From Edaphobacter modestus (GTDB lineage: Bacteria; Acidobacteriota; Terriglobia; Terriglobales; Acidobacteriaceae), in the NCBI RefSeq assembly GCF_004217555.1, contig NZ_SHKW01000001.1:1736001-1800000 (forward strand): a stretch of 64,000 nt of DNA, written 5' to 3'. Positions 8,926 through 16,628 of this stretch are shown here, piece by piece (position 1 is the stretch's first letter; every line of letters begins with the position of its first letter). The notes below the pieces were generated by a model, which searched no databases, was not told the origin of the DNA, and saw nothing but the letters and a program-made list of their open reading frames with translations. A program made the translations under genes and the position numbers.

Positions 8926-10101
8926 TCAATATGCTCTTATCTGTTCAAGATAGCCATTGTAGTTACGCTCGAGCTCGGGGAGAGAGTCGCCTCCGAACTT
9001 TTCGAGCACAAGGCGCGCCACGGCAAGCGCAACCATGGCCTCTGCCGCGACTCCAGCCGCGGGAACGACACAAACATCGGACCTCTCGTAAGCGGCCTTC
9101 ACCGGCTCGCGCGTCTCAAAGCTGACACTGCCAAGCGGACGGCGCAGCGTCGAGATGGGCTTCAGGTAGCCGCGCACGACGACGTTCTCTCCGTTTGAGA
9201 TCCCGCCTTCGATGCCTCCGGCGTTGTTGTGCTCGCGCGAGAACTTCGTGAAGTCGTCTTCGGAGCCCTCGTAGCCGATTGCGTCGTGGACCGTTGAGCC
9301 GAGGGATTCGGCTGCGGTGACGCCCCGACCGATTTCGACGGCTTTCACCGCCTGAAGGCTCATCACCGCCTGCGCCAGCAGACCATCCAGGCGCTCGTCC
9401 CAGTTGATGTGAGTTCCAATGCCGGGAGGCAGCCCATGGACGACGACCTCGAAGACACCGCCCACCGTGTCGCCGGTACGAAGCACCGCATCCACCTCGG
9501 CCTTCATGCGAGCCTCGTCCTCAGCGTCGACACAATTCAGAAGGATCTCTTCCTTCTGCGAGAGAGCTGCGATCTCCTCCCACTGCGCAGGGCGCGAAAG
9601 CTCGGCCTTCCCTACGCGGATGACGTGCGAGAGAACCTCGACGCCAAGCTCACGCAGCAGCAGCTTCGCGAGAGCCCCGGAGGCGACCCGCGCCGTGGAC
9701 TCGCGGGCGCTCGCGCGCTCGAGCACGTAGCGCGCATCGGGGAAGTTGTACTTCAGCGCGCCGGCCAGATCCGCGTGTCCGGGGCGCGGAGAGGCGACCG
9801 CCTTGTGCTTGGACGGGTCTCCTTCTTCCACCGGGAGAATCTCGGTCCAGTTCTTCCAGTCGTTGTTTGCGATGGTCATCGCAATCGGCGAGCCGATGGT
9901 CTTTCCGTGACGAACCCCGGAGAGAATGTGCGCGGCATCGCGCTCGATGCGCATGCGTCCGCCCCGGCCATAGCCGCGCTGGCGCCGCCAGAGCTCGTGG
10001 CTGATGAACTCCTGATCGACCGGAACACCGGCCGGAAGACCGCTGACCAGGGCGACGAGACTCTCGCCGTGGCTCTCACCTGCTGTGGAAAATCGAAGCA
10101 T
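8926..10101 (-). CDS. aroC: Chorismate synthase
   Basis: Converts EPSP to chorismate, last step of the shikimate pathway; needs reduced FMN. The 391-residue product starts MLRFSTAGESHGESLVALV (signature 1), has the RASARESTARVASGALAK signature (about residue 127) and the C-terminal ISTLRRPLGSVSFETREP segment. First gene of an aroC-def-fmt unit; an aromatic-pathway gene leading translation-maturation genes is unusual enough to note. A tandem 22-base repeat sits 29-72 bases upstream of the ATG (separate entry). Confidence 0.96.
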   Translation of the reverse strand: MLRFSTAGESHGESLVALVSGLPAGVPVDQEFISHELWRRQRGYGRGGRMRIERDAAHILSGVRHGKTIGSPIAMTIANNDWKNWTEILPVEEGDPSKHKAVASPRPGHADLAGALKYNFPDARYVLERASARESTARVASGALAKLLLRELGVEVLSHVIRVGKAELSRPAQWEEIAALSQKEEILLNCVDAEDEARMKAEVDAVLRTGDTVGGVFEVVVHGLPPGIGTHINWDERLDGLLAQAVMSLQAVKAVEIGRGVTAAESLGSTVHDAIGYEGSEDDFTKFSREHNNAGGIEGGISNGENVVVRGYLKPISTLRRPLGSVSFETREPVKAAYERSDVCVVPAAGVAAEAMVALAVARLVLEKFGGDSLPELERNYNGYLEQIRAY

Positions 10102-10129
10102 GAAACCGCGTAACCCTTATCATTCTGGC

Positions 10130-10173
10130 GTGGAAGCCGAAAACATTATTGGTGGAAACCGAAAAATTTATTG
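10130..10173 (-). repeat. Tandem 22-base repeat upstream of aroC
   Basis: Two adjacent imperfect copies, 10130-10151 (GTGGAAGCCGAAAACATTAT plus TG) and 10152-10173 (GTGGAAACCGAAAAATTTAT plus TG), sit in the aroC promoter region. A degenerate third copy (TAGCAACCACAAAACC) may follow at about 10174. The about two-turn period suits binding of a repeated-site regulator; no regulator is identified. Confidence 0.5.
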
Positions 10174-10285
10174 TAGCAACCACAAAACCCTGTCAAGCCC
10201 CGATTCCCTCTAAGTGGAACAAAACAAACCAAATCTAAATGCCGATCAGTTCCTGTCGCCTTGGTAAAATAAAACCAGAGTGAAG

Positions 10286-10311
10286 AAGCCTCGGCGAAAT
10301 CTCCGAGGCTT
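10286..10311. terminator. Hairpin, possible bidirectional terminator
   Basis: AAGCCTCGG (10286-10294) pairs with CCGAGGCTT (10303-10311), 9 bp, with an 8-base loop, followed on the plus strand by TCCCTTT and on the minus strand, after about a dozen bases, by TTTTATTTT. It lies in the 370-base gap between aroC and the OB/HD nuclease, whose remainder shows no gene. Confidence 0.5.
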
Positions 10312-10417
10312 TCCCTTTAGCCCTTTGTTTTCAATATTTTGATAATTAAGTCATTTATTTACAATATTTTACCCTGTTGAAATCGCACATTTGGCAGATA
10401 AAAAATAACTTACCCTT

Positions 10418-10443
10418 ACCGGGGGTGAGGGGGGTGCCCCGGT
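10418..10443 (-). terminator. Hairpin after the OB/HD nuclease gene
   Basis: ACCGGGG (10418-10424) pairs with CCCCGGT (10437-10443). Read on the minus strand it lies 28 bases past the nuclease stop codon and is followed within about 12 bases by TTATTTTTTA, consistent with an intrinsic terminator. Confidence 0.5.
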
Positions 10444-10471
10444 GTGCCCAAGGATGGAGCTGGCAAAAACC

Positions 10472-11578
10472 TCAGTCGATCGGTTGCTCCGGAACCTCAA
10501 CGGCAGGCTGATTGTCTTCCACAGCGTCCAAAAACGATCTCTGCTCGACGGCGGAGGAAGCTCCAGACGCGTCGATGGCGGGGGAAGCACCGGATGCCGG
10601 TCGCTCGTTGAGGTAGGCACTGGAGTTGAAGAGAGGGCGATCCATGGATCGAATCCAGTCGGTGACCTCGCCCGGACGTTTGCCCTGAACCTCGGCGTTT
10701 GCGAAGGCATTACGCAGCGTCTGCATCTTGGCCTCGAGGTCATCCAGCATATTCAGAAGCAGCGCCTCAGGAGTCATGGGCAGCTTGGGCGAGCCGAACT
10801 CATATTTGCCGTGGTGGGAGAGGATCATGTGCTCGACCAGCAGACGCAGCCTCTCCGGAAAGGGTTCCAGCTCGCGCACCTTCTCGATCAGCATGCCCTG
10901 CGCGATGCTGATATGCCCGATGAGCTGGCCCTCAAGGGTGTAGCCGAAGCTCGACTTCCAATGAAGCTCACGGATCTTGCCAACGTCGTGCAGGATGGCT
11001 CCCGTGACGAGCAGATCAGGATCAACCTCCGGATAGAACGGAGCCGTAGCCACGCAGACGCGGACGAGAGTCACAACATGCTCGAGCAGACCGCCGATCC
11101 AGGCATGGTGCAGGACCTTGGCTGCAGGAGCCATGCGGTAAGCGGAAGCGATAGCCGGTTCGTCGAGGAAGGCAAAGACGAGGCGGCGGAGATCGGGATT
11201 GGTGAAACGCAGGACGTAGCCCCGCAGCTCGTCCCACATCTCGTCGATGTCGAAACGCGTAATGGGAAGGTAGTCGGTCGGATCGATCTCGGTCTCGGCC
11301 GCAAAGCGCAGACGCTGCAGCGCCATCTGAAACTTGTTTTGGTACCGGGTGACCTGGCCCTGCGCCTTGACGTAGCAGCCCTCGGAGCAGACCGCGATGG
11401 AGTCGGCGAAGTCCTCCCACATCACGGCCGGCATGGAGCCGGTCTTGTCCGTAAGGGTAATGGTGAGGAACTGTCCGCCCTGACGCCGTTCGCGAACCTG
11501 AAGCGAGGAGAGAACAAAGTAGGAGGTGACGAAGGCGTTATCGAAGCGGGGCGCATCCGCGATAAAGAAGTCTTTCAT
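10472..11578 (-). CDS. OB-fold/HD-domain 3'-5' exoribonuclease, YhaM type
   Basis: Residues about 18-95 form an OB-fold nucleic-acid-binding domain (RQGGQFLTITLTDKTGSM, KAQGQVTRYQNKFQMAL), and about 150-300 an HD phosphohydrolase domain with HH-AWIGGLLEHV, the HD motif GAILHDVGKIREL and the later HMILSHHGKYEFGSP histidines. This OB-HD arrangement is that of the Bacillus YhaM exonuclease. The C-terminal about 60 residues are Ala/Ser-rich and probably disordered. The frame is open 22 codons upstream, through the terminator of the neighbouring gene; I start at the ATG at 11578 (MKDFFIADAPRFDNAFV). No convincing Shine-Dalgarno is seen. Nuclease activity is inferred from family. Confidence 0.85.
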   Translation of the reverse strand: MKDFFIADAPRFDNAFVTSYFVLSSLQVRERRQGGQFLTITLTDKTGSMPAVMWEDFADSIAVCSEGCYVKAQGQVTRYQNKFQMALQRLRFAAETEIDPTDYLPITRFDIDEMWDELRGYVLRFTNPDLRRLVFAFLDEPAIASAYRMAPAAKVLHHAWIGGLLEHVVTLVRVCVATAPFYPEVDPDLLVTGAILHDVGKIRELHWKSSFGYTLEGQLIGHISIAQGMLIEKVRELEPFPERLRLLVEHMILSHHGKYEFGSPKLPMTPEALLLNMLDDLEAKMQTLRNAFANAEVQGKRPGEVTDWIRSMDRPLFNSSAYLNERPASGASPAIDASGASSAVEQRSFLDAVEDNQPAVEVPEQPID

Positions 11579-11609
11579 TGCATTCAGAATACGCTGTGAT
11601 AGATACAAA

Positions 11610-11635
11610 GACGCGAGGCCGGAAAGCCTCGCGTC
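11610..11635 (-). terminator. Intrinsic terminator of the SurA-like gene
   Basis: GACGCGAGGC (11610-11619) pairs perfectly with GCCTCGCGTC (11626-11635), 10 bp, 6-base loop. On the minus strand the stem is followed by TTTGTATCT. It lies between the SurA-like stop and the nuclease start. Confidence 0.8.
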
Positions 11636-11656
11636 TGTCTGCAACCTCGTTGCAGG

Positions 11657-13642
11657 CTAGTTGTTTGGCTGCGGGGTGGGAGCCGAAGGTTCCGGTTGCT
11701 GCGCGGGCGCGGGAGCCGTGCCGTGCGGCGTGGGAACTGGAGACGGCGTGACCCCTTCCGGCGTGGCGCCGAGAGAGGGATTTACCGTCGGATCCGGTGG
11801 AGGTCCGGGAGGAGGCGGAGTCACCGGCTTGTTCTGGAGACGCTCCTTGGAAGCTCCCTTGACTTTGACCGGCTTCTTCTTCGTCGCCGTGTCGCCATTC
11901 AGACCGAGCGGGGTAGCCTGCTCTTTTCGATCCTGATCCTCCGCGGTTGTGGGAGCGACGGGCGTGAATACTGCCTTCTGCTTGACTGCGGCCTGTTTCT
12001 TAGCAGCCCTGTCGGCATCTTCGGTCTTGGCGCGATAGCTGTAGCGCGTCTTGCCTGTGTTCTCGGGCTTAGGAGCCAACGGATCCTGATTGGCTGCCAG
12101 GGCGTTGGAGTTGTCGAGAGGAGCAATGGCGGTTCCGGGAGCGACAGCATCCCCGGACGTGGCAGCTTGAGTGGAAGAGGCTATTCCTGCGCCAGCTCCT
12201 TCGGCAGTCTCCTGGGGACCGGGAGGAAGGGCGTTTCGCGGAGCCTGTCCGAAGCGAACCTTTTCACGCTTGATCTTCTTCGGCTTCGAGGTCGCGGCTG
12301 CGGTCTTGCTTGCAGACTGGGTTGGAGTACCAGACGCGGCAGTCGCCGCAGGCGTGGCCTCCGAAGATGCCGTTGCCGGAGCGGCTTCGGAAGAGGTAGG
12401 AACCGGAGCGGCTACCGCGGGGGCTGCCGGCGGCGCCGGGGCGGTTTTGCTTACAGTCGAGAAACGTCCGCCGCGATCGAAGCGCTCCTTCGCTTCCTTC
12501 TTTTTCTTGGGGACTGGAGGAGCGTAGGCGCTGAAGACGGGCTTGGTCTGCTGGGAACTGGCTCCGGAGTCGATAAAGCCGGGCTTGATGTCGATGTAGG
12601 CGTCTTCCCGCAGCTTGGTGAGATAAGCGCGGAGCGCGGGCTGCATCGCCTGCATGTACATGGCTTCCTGGATCTGCGGCTCGATGTCTTTCAAAGCAGG
12701 AACACCGGCGGCCTGATGTTCGGTGACCTTGAGGATCACAAAGCCCTGGCGTGTGCGAATGGGCGTCGTCACGCCTCCCGTGGGAAGCGAAAACGTCTGA
12801 TCTTCAATGACCTTGGCGAGCGCTCCCCTTTTGAAGAGCCCGAGATCTCCCCCCTGCGAGGCTGTCGGGCCACCGGAGTTAGCCTTCGCGAGATCGTCGA
12901 AGTTTCCGCCCGCGATAATCTTTTCCGCGATTCCCTCGGCCTTGGCCTTCGCCTGCCCCACCACAGCGTCGGAGGCGTCGGCAGGAGTGGGAACGAGGAT
13001 TTCGCTCAGGCGCACCTGTTCGGGCTGAGCAAACTCATTCTTATGAGCGTTGTAATATGCCTGCTCCTGTCCCTGCGTCGCCTGCAGATGACGTCCAACC
13101 TCGTCGCGAACCACCTGCTGGGTAAGAATCCCGTTTCGGATGTTTGCCTTGAAGTCTTCGAAGGAAACTCCCTGCTGGCGGGCTGCCTTCTCAAGATCTT
13201 CCAGCGAATCCATGTGATTCTGCTTGCGAATCTCGTCGAGCCGGCGAATGACCTCTGCATCGGCGTTCAAGCCGAGTTCCTTGGCGCGGGACAGAAGAAG
13301 CTGCTGATCGATCATGTCGCGCAGCAGATTTTTCTGACGGTCCGCCGATTCTTCCGGATTGACCTGGTTCTGCTGGTTTTCAGCCGCAAGCTGCTGCACG
13401 CTGCGCTCCAGGTCGCTACGGCTGATAATCCGGTCATTGACGCGGCCGATAACGTCTTCCACCACCGTGCCATTGGGAGTGATTGCAGTCGGCGTGGGCA
13501 GCGTTAACTGCTGCTGCGGCTCATTAGGGACGGAAAGGGGGCTCTGATACCGTGGCGCCTGGGCCAGCGCCGAAAGTGGCAGCATCAGCAGGGTAAGCCC
13601 GCATACTGCGCTGAACTGCGAAACTCGAAGGGTCATCGTCAC
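11657..13642 (-). CDS. Periplasmic SurA-like peptidyl-prolyl isomerase with long disordered tail
   Basis: Likely periplasmic chaperone/PPIase for outer-membrane proteins. Signal peptide about residues 1-27 (LTLLMLPLSALAQA). Residues about 60-190 form a SurA N-terminal chaperone domain (VVEDVIGRVNDRIISRSDLE, QKNLLRDMIDQQLLLSRAKE) and about 205-320 a parvulin domain (VRLSEILVPTPADA, GGDLGLFKRGALAKVIED, TPIRTRQGFVILKV). From about 360 to 661 the protein is Ala/Pro/Thr/Lys-rich low-complexity sequence, ending in Pro-Pro-Pro-Gly and Pro-Ser-Ala-Pro repeats. SurA is normally about 430 residues with two parvulin domains; here there is one parvulin plus a 300-residue tail. Start is a GTG; an ATG two codons later is equally possible. 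Divergent from ctpA. Confidence 0.88.
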   Translation of the reverse strand: MTMTLRVSQFSAVCGLTLLMLPLSALAQAPRYQSPLSVPNEPQQQLTLPTPTAITPNGTVVEDVIGRVNDRIISRSDLERSVQQLAAENQQNQVNPEESADRQKNLLRDMIDQQLLLSRAKELGLNADAEVIRRLDEIRKQNHMDSLEDLEKAARQQGVSFEDFKANIRNGILTQQVVRDEVGRHLQATQGQEQAYYNAHKNEFAQPEQVRLSEILVPTPADASDAVVGQAKAKAEGIAEKIIAGGNFDDLAKANSGGPTASQGGDLGLFKRGALAKVIEDQTFSLPTGGVTTPIRTRQGFVILKVTEHQAAGVPALKDIEPQIQEAMYMQAMQPALRAYLTKLREDAYIDIKPGFIDSGASSQQTKPVFSAYAPPVPKKKKEAKERFDRGGRFSTVSKTAPAPPAAPAVAAPVPTSSEAAPATASSEATPAATAASGTPTQSASKTAAATSKPKKIKREKVRFGQAPRNALPPGPQETAEGAGAGIASSTQAATSGDAVAPGTAIAPLDNSNALAANQDPLAPKPENTGKTRYSYRAKTEDADRAAKKQAAVKQKAVFTPVAPTTAEDQDRKEQATPLGLNGDTATKKKPVKVKGASKERLQNKPVTPPPPGPPPDPTVNPSLGATPEGVTPSPVPTPHGTAPAPAQQPEPSAPTPQPNN

Positions 13643-13906
13643 TCGTTATCTCTGCCAACATCCTCGGATTAGGCAGCTTACGCCCTCGTCCTTCATCCCG
13701 GTCTGGACCTCACCGGAGACGGGACGCTATCCGTCCCCTCATTCTAACCGTCCTCGCGTGGGGAGGCGAATCCGGTTTTGGGAGGAAAAGGCTTACCTGC
13801 CGATGCTATACTCCGTCCAATGTAGGACGCCAGTCTATGCTGAATGGTAGATCGTCTCGCGCAGGAATTCCGCGCAGCTTTTGCTCTTATCGAGGTTAGC
13901 GAACCG

Positions 13907-15526
13907 ATGGCACCCCGCACACGCCGCGCACTCTTCTCCGTTACCGTCTTTCTGGCTACCTGCGCGGTGGCCGGTACGTTGATCAACCAAAGGGTCGATG
14001 CGCAATCGGCCACCGACGAGTCGACCCTGCGCGACAGTCTGCGGAACTTTACCAGCGTCTATTCGCTGGTCGAGCAGAACTACGCCGACAAGATGACCAC
14101 CGATAAAACGGACAAGGCTATCTATGACGGCGCGATTCCCGGCATGCTGCACGTGCTCGATCCTCACTCAAACTTCTACGATCCCAAAGCGTATGCGCAG
14201 ATGCGGGAAGACCAGCACGGACGATACTACGGCGTCGGCATGACGATTCAGCCGCAGCCGGATCCGAAGGCCAAGGGCGGCACCAAGATCGTTGTGCTTT
14301 ATCCGTTCGAGGGAACACCTTCATTTAAAGCCGGCATTCGTCCAGGCGACACGGTCCTTTCGGTCGACGACAAAAGCACCGAGGGAATGGATACGGCAGG
14401 GGTCGCGGCTCTTCTGAAGGGGCCCCGAAATACTCACGTGAAGGTGGTTATGGCCCGGGAGGGTGCAGCGAAGCCCCTGGAGTTCGACCTGGTTCGTGAT
14501 GAGGTTTCCCGTCAGTCGGTGGATATTGCTTTCATGATCCGCCCGGGCGTCGGGTACATGCACGTGACCAACTTCATGGAGACGACGAGCCGAGAGGTTG
14601 GCGACGCGTTAGATAAATTCGGCGACATCAACGGCCTGGTGATCGATCTGCGCGGAAATCCCGGCGGTCTGCTGAACGAAGCCGTCAACATGAGCGACAA
14701 GTTCCTACAGAAGGGACAGATTGTGGTCTCCCAGCGTGGACGCGCTTTCCCGGACCAGGTCTATCGCGCGGCTCATGGATCGGACACGAAGTATCCCATC
14801 GTTGTGCTGGTCAATCGAAATACTGCTTCAGCAGCGGAGATTGTCTCCGGAGCATTGCAGGATCACGACCGAGCCTTGATTGTGGGTGAGACGACGTTCG
14901 GGAAGGGTCTGGTCCAGACGGTCTTCCAGATCTCCGAAAACACCGGCCTCGCTCTGACCACCTATCACTACTACACCCCCTCGGGCCGCTTGATTCAGCG
15001 CAACTACAATCACGTTTCGCTGTACGACTACTACTACGTTCGCGATCCTTCGCAACTGCAGGACAAGACGAATCGCGAGGTGAAGCTGACGGATTCGGGA
15101 CGGACCGTTTACGGTGGCGGCGGCATTACACCGGATCAGCCGATCGAGAACCTCAAGTCGAATCGCTTCCAGAACTCGTTGCTCTCGAAGTACGCCTTCT
15201 TCAACTTCAGCAAACATTACCTGGCTGTCCATAACTCGGTGAGCAAGGACTTTAACGTCGACGATGCTGTGATGCAGGAGTTCAAGAGCTTCCTGAAGTC
15301 GCAGGATATCGACTACACCGACCAGGATATTGCCGGTGTGCAGGACTGGCTTAAAGAGAGCATCAAGAGCGACCTGTTCACCTCGCAGTTCGGACAACTT
15401 GAGGGCTTGAAGGTTCGTGCGGAATGGGATCCGCAGATTGCGAAGGCCGTCACGTATCTTCCGGAGGCGCAGACGCTGCAGGATCACCTGAAACTCGCCC
15501 AGAAGACGAATCCAGCCCGTAATTAG
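13907..15526 (+). CDS. C-terminal processing protease, S41 family (CtpA-like)
   Basis: Periplasmic tail-specific serine protease. Signal/anchor helix about residues 7-27 (ALFSVTVFLATCAVAGTLI). A PDZ domain lies around residues 90-175 (KIVVLYPFEGTPSFKAGIRPGDTV is its binding groove region), then the S41 core: VIDLRGNPGGLLNEAV, the catalytic serine in NTASAAEIVSGAL and catalytic lysine in GETTFGKGLVQT. A C-terminal about 150 residues (after SGRTVYGGGGITPD) is common in this branch. I use the ATG at 13907, preceded by GAGGTTAGC; the open frame 21 codons upstream has no signal-peptide character. Facing the SurA-like gene across a 264-base divergent gap, which suggests linked envelope quality-control functions. 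Confidence 0.93.
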   Translation: MAPRTRRALFSVTVFLATCAVAGTLINQRVDAQSATDESTLRDSLRNFTSVYSLVEQNYADKMTTDKTDKAIYDGAIPGMLHVLDPHSNFYDPKAYAQMREDQHGRYYGVGMTIQPQPDPKAKGGTKIVVLYPFEGTPSFKAGIRPGDTVLSVDDKSTEGMDTAGVAALLKGPRNTHVKVVMAREGAAKPLEFDLVRDEVSRQSVDIAFMIRPGVGYMHVTNFMETTSREVGDALDKFGDINGLVIDLRGNPGGLLNEAVNMSDKFLQKGQIVVSQRGRAFPDQVYRAAHGSDTKYPIVVLVNRNTASAAEIVSGALQDHDRALIVGETTFGKGLVQTVFQISENTGLALTTYHYYTPSGRLIQRNYNHVSLYDYYYVRDPSQLQDKTNREVKLTDSGRTVYGGGGITPDQPIENLKSNRFQNSLLSKYAFFNFSKHYLAVHNSVSKDFNVDDAVMQEFKSFLKSQDIDYTDQDIAGVQDWLKESIKSDLFTSQFGQLEGLKVRAEWDPQIAKAVTYLPEAQTLQDHLKLAQKTNPARN

Positions 15527-15546
15527 GTCAGAGGTAACTCGAAAAT

Positions 15547-15575
15547 ACGCCCGTGTCGCTAAGCGATGCGGGCGT
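15547..15575 (+). terminator. Intrinsic terminator after ctpA
   Basis: ACGCCCG (15547-15553) pairs with CGGGCGT (15569-15575), continued inside by TCGC/GCGA after a 2x2 mismatch; followed by TCTCATT. It lies about 20 bases after the protease stop codon. Confidence 0.65.
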
Positions 15576-15618
15576 TCTCATTGCACGGGGACCTGTCCGG
15601 TGGTGATCAGGAGGGACG

Positions 15619-16410
15619 ATGAGGGGGATGGACGTTGTCCGTGGAGTTGTAATGGCCGCTTCCCTTCTGCTGATCGCGACTGGAGCCAGTGGCCAGGGGA
15701 TGCTTTCGATCGAGGGAACGGCGACGTATCGTGAACGTATGGCTCTGCCTCCGGATGCCGTCTTCGAAGCCACGCTCGAGGATGTATCGCGGGTTGACGC
15801 CACCGCATCGGTCCTGGGGCAGACTCAGATCGAACAGCCGGGGAATCCGCCTTTTCATTTCAGCATTCAATACGATCCGACGCAGATTCAGCCGAATCAT
15901 ATTTATGTCGTCCGAGCCAGCATTGCGGTGAATGGCCGCCCCCTTTTCACAACCGATCAGCGCTACCAGGTTCTTACACAGGGGCATGGCAGCGAGATAG
16001 GAATGATGATGCTGCATCATGTCTCCGGAGCGGCGAGCCCGGCCGCCGCGCCTCTTTCTTTGCGAGGAACCTACTGGAAGCTGGTGCAGATCGGTGACCG
16101 GCAAATCACTCCTGCCGACCAGCAGCAAGAAGCATATCTCATCTTTCGAATAGAGGATGAGCATCTTACCGGGTCAGGAGGTTGTAATCGCCTGGCGGGT
16201 TCCTACACTGCAAGCAATGATGCGCTCCGTGTCAGCGGCATTGCTTCCACAAGAATGGCATGCCTGCACGGAATGGAGACCGAATCGAACTTCCTGACGG
16301 CGCTCGAAGGTGTACGAAGCTGGAAGATTTCGAACCGCCAGCTTGAGCTTTCGAATGAAGATGGAAAGATGCTTCTGCGATTCACAGCGCAGACGATGAA
16401 GTCAAAGTAG
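15619..16410 (+). CDS. Secreted YbaY-like/META-domain protein
   Basis: 263 residues with a signal peptide (about 1-26, GVVMAASLLLIATGASG). Residues about 28-125 match the YbaY/YscW-like beta domain (GTATYRERMALPPDAVFEATLEDVS as two shorter motifs: TATYRERMALPP and AVFEATLEDVS). Residues about 148-258 are a META/HslJ-like domain (GTYWKLVQIGDR, GSGGCNRLAGSY, MACLHGMETESNFLTALEG). In Proteobacteria these two domains also occur together, in lipoproteins tied to envelope stress. No lipobox is seen here, so it is predicted as soluble periplasmic. An AGGAGG lies just 4 bases before the chosen ATG; the ATG three codons later has better spacing. Confidence 0.8.
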   Translation: MRGMDVVRGVVMAASLLLIATGASGQGMLSIEGTATYRERMALPPDAVFEATLEDVSRVDATASVLGQTQIEQPGNPPFHFSIQYDPTQIQPNHIYVVRASIAVNGRPLFTTDQRYQVLTQGHGSEIGMMMLHHVSGAASPAAAPLSLRGTYWKLVQIGDRQITPADQQQEAYLIFRIEDEHLTGSGGCNRLAGSYTASNDALRVSGIASTRMACLHGMETESNFLTALEGVRSWKISNRQLELSNEDGKMLLRFTAQTMKSK

Positions 16411-16424
16411 AAGGAATCGATTGG

Positions 16425-16496
16425 AGCGGGAGACGGGGATCGAACCCGCAACCAACGGCTTGGGAAGCCGCTACTCTACCATTGAGCTACTCCCGC
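16425..16496 (-). tRNA. tRNA-Gly (anticodon CCC)
   Basis: Minus-strand cloverleaf: acceptor GCGGGAG/CTCCCGC, D arm GCTC-AATGGTA-GAGT, anticodon stem GCGGC/GCCGT around loop TTCCCAA with anticodon CCC, and T arm GCGGG-TTCGATC-CCCGT. No CCA is encoded. It reads GGG codons. Confidence 0.93.
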
Positions 16497-16628
16497 TCGA
16501 TGCACTTGATTATAGATCACGATCTGCCGCACCGGATACGGCCCGGCGATCATGATCTCCGGATTACTCGACAATGATAGAGGTCCGTCAGCTCGAATGA
16601 ACTGCGATGGAAGCGGTAGTTGAGAAAG

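Noticed and set aside
11696..13507. 603-codon open frame on the plus strand
   Set aside because: It is fully antisense to the SurA-like gene, whose minus-strand frame has signal peptide, chaperone and parvulin motifs; the plus frame is Arg/Gly/Ser-rich shadow sequence of a GC-rich gene.
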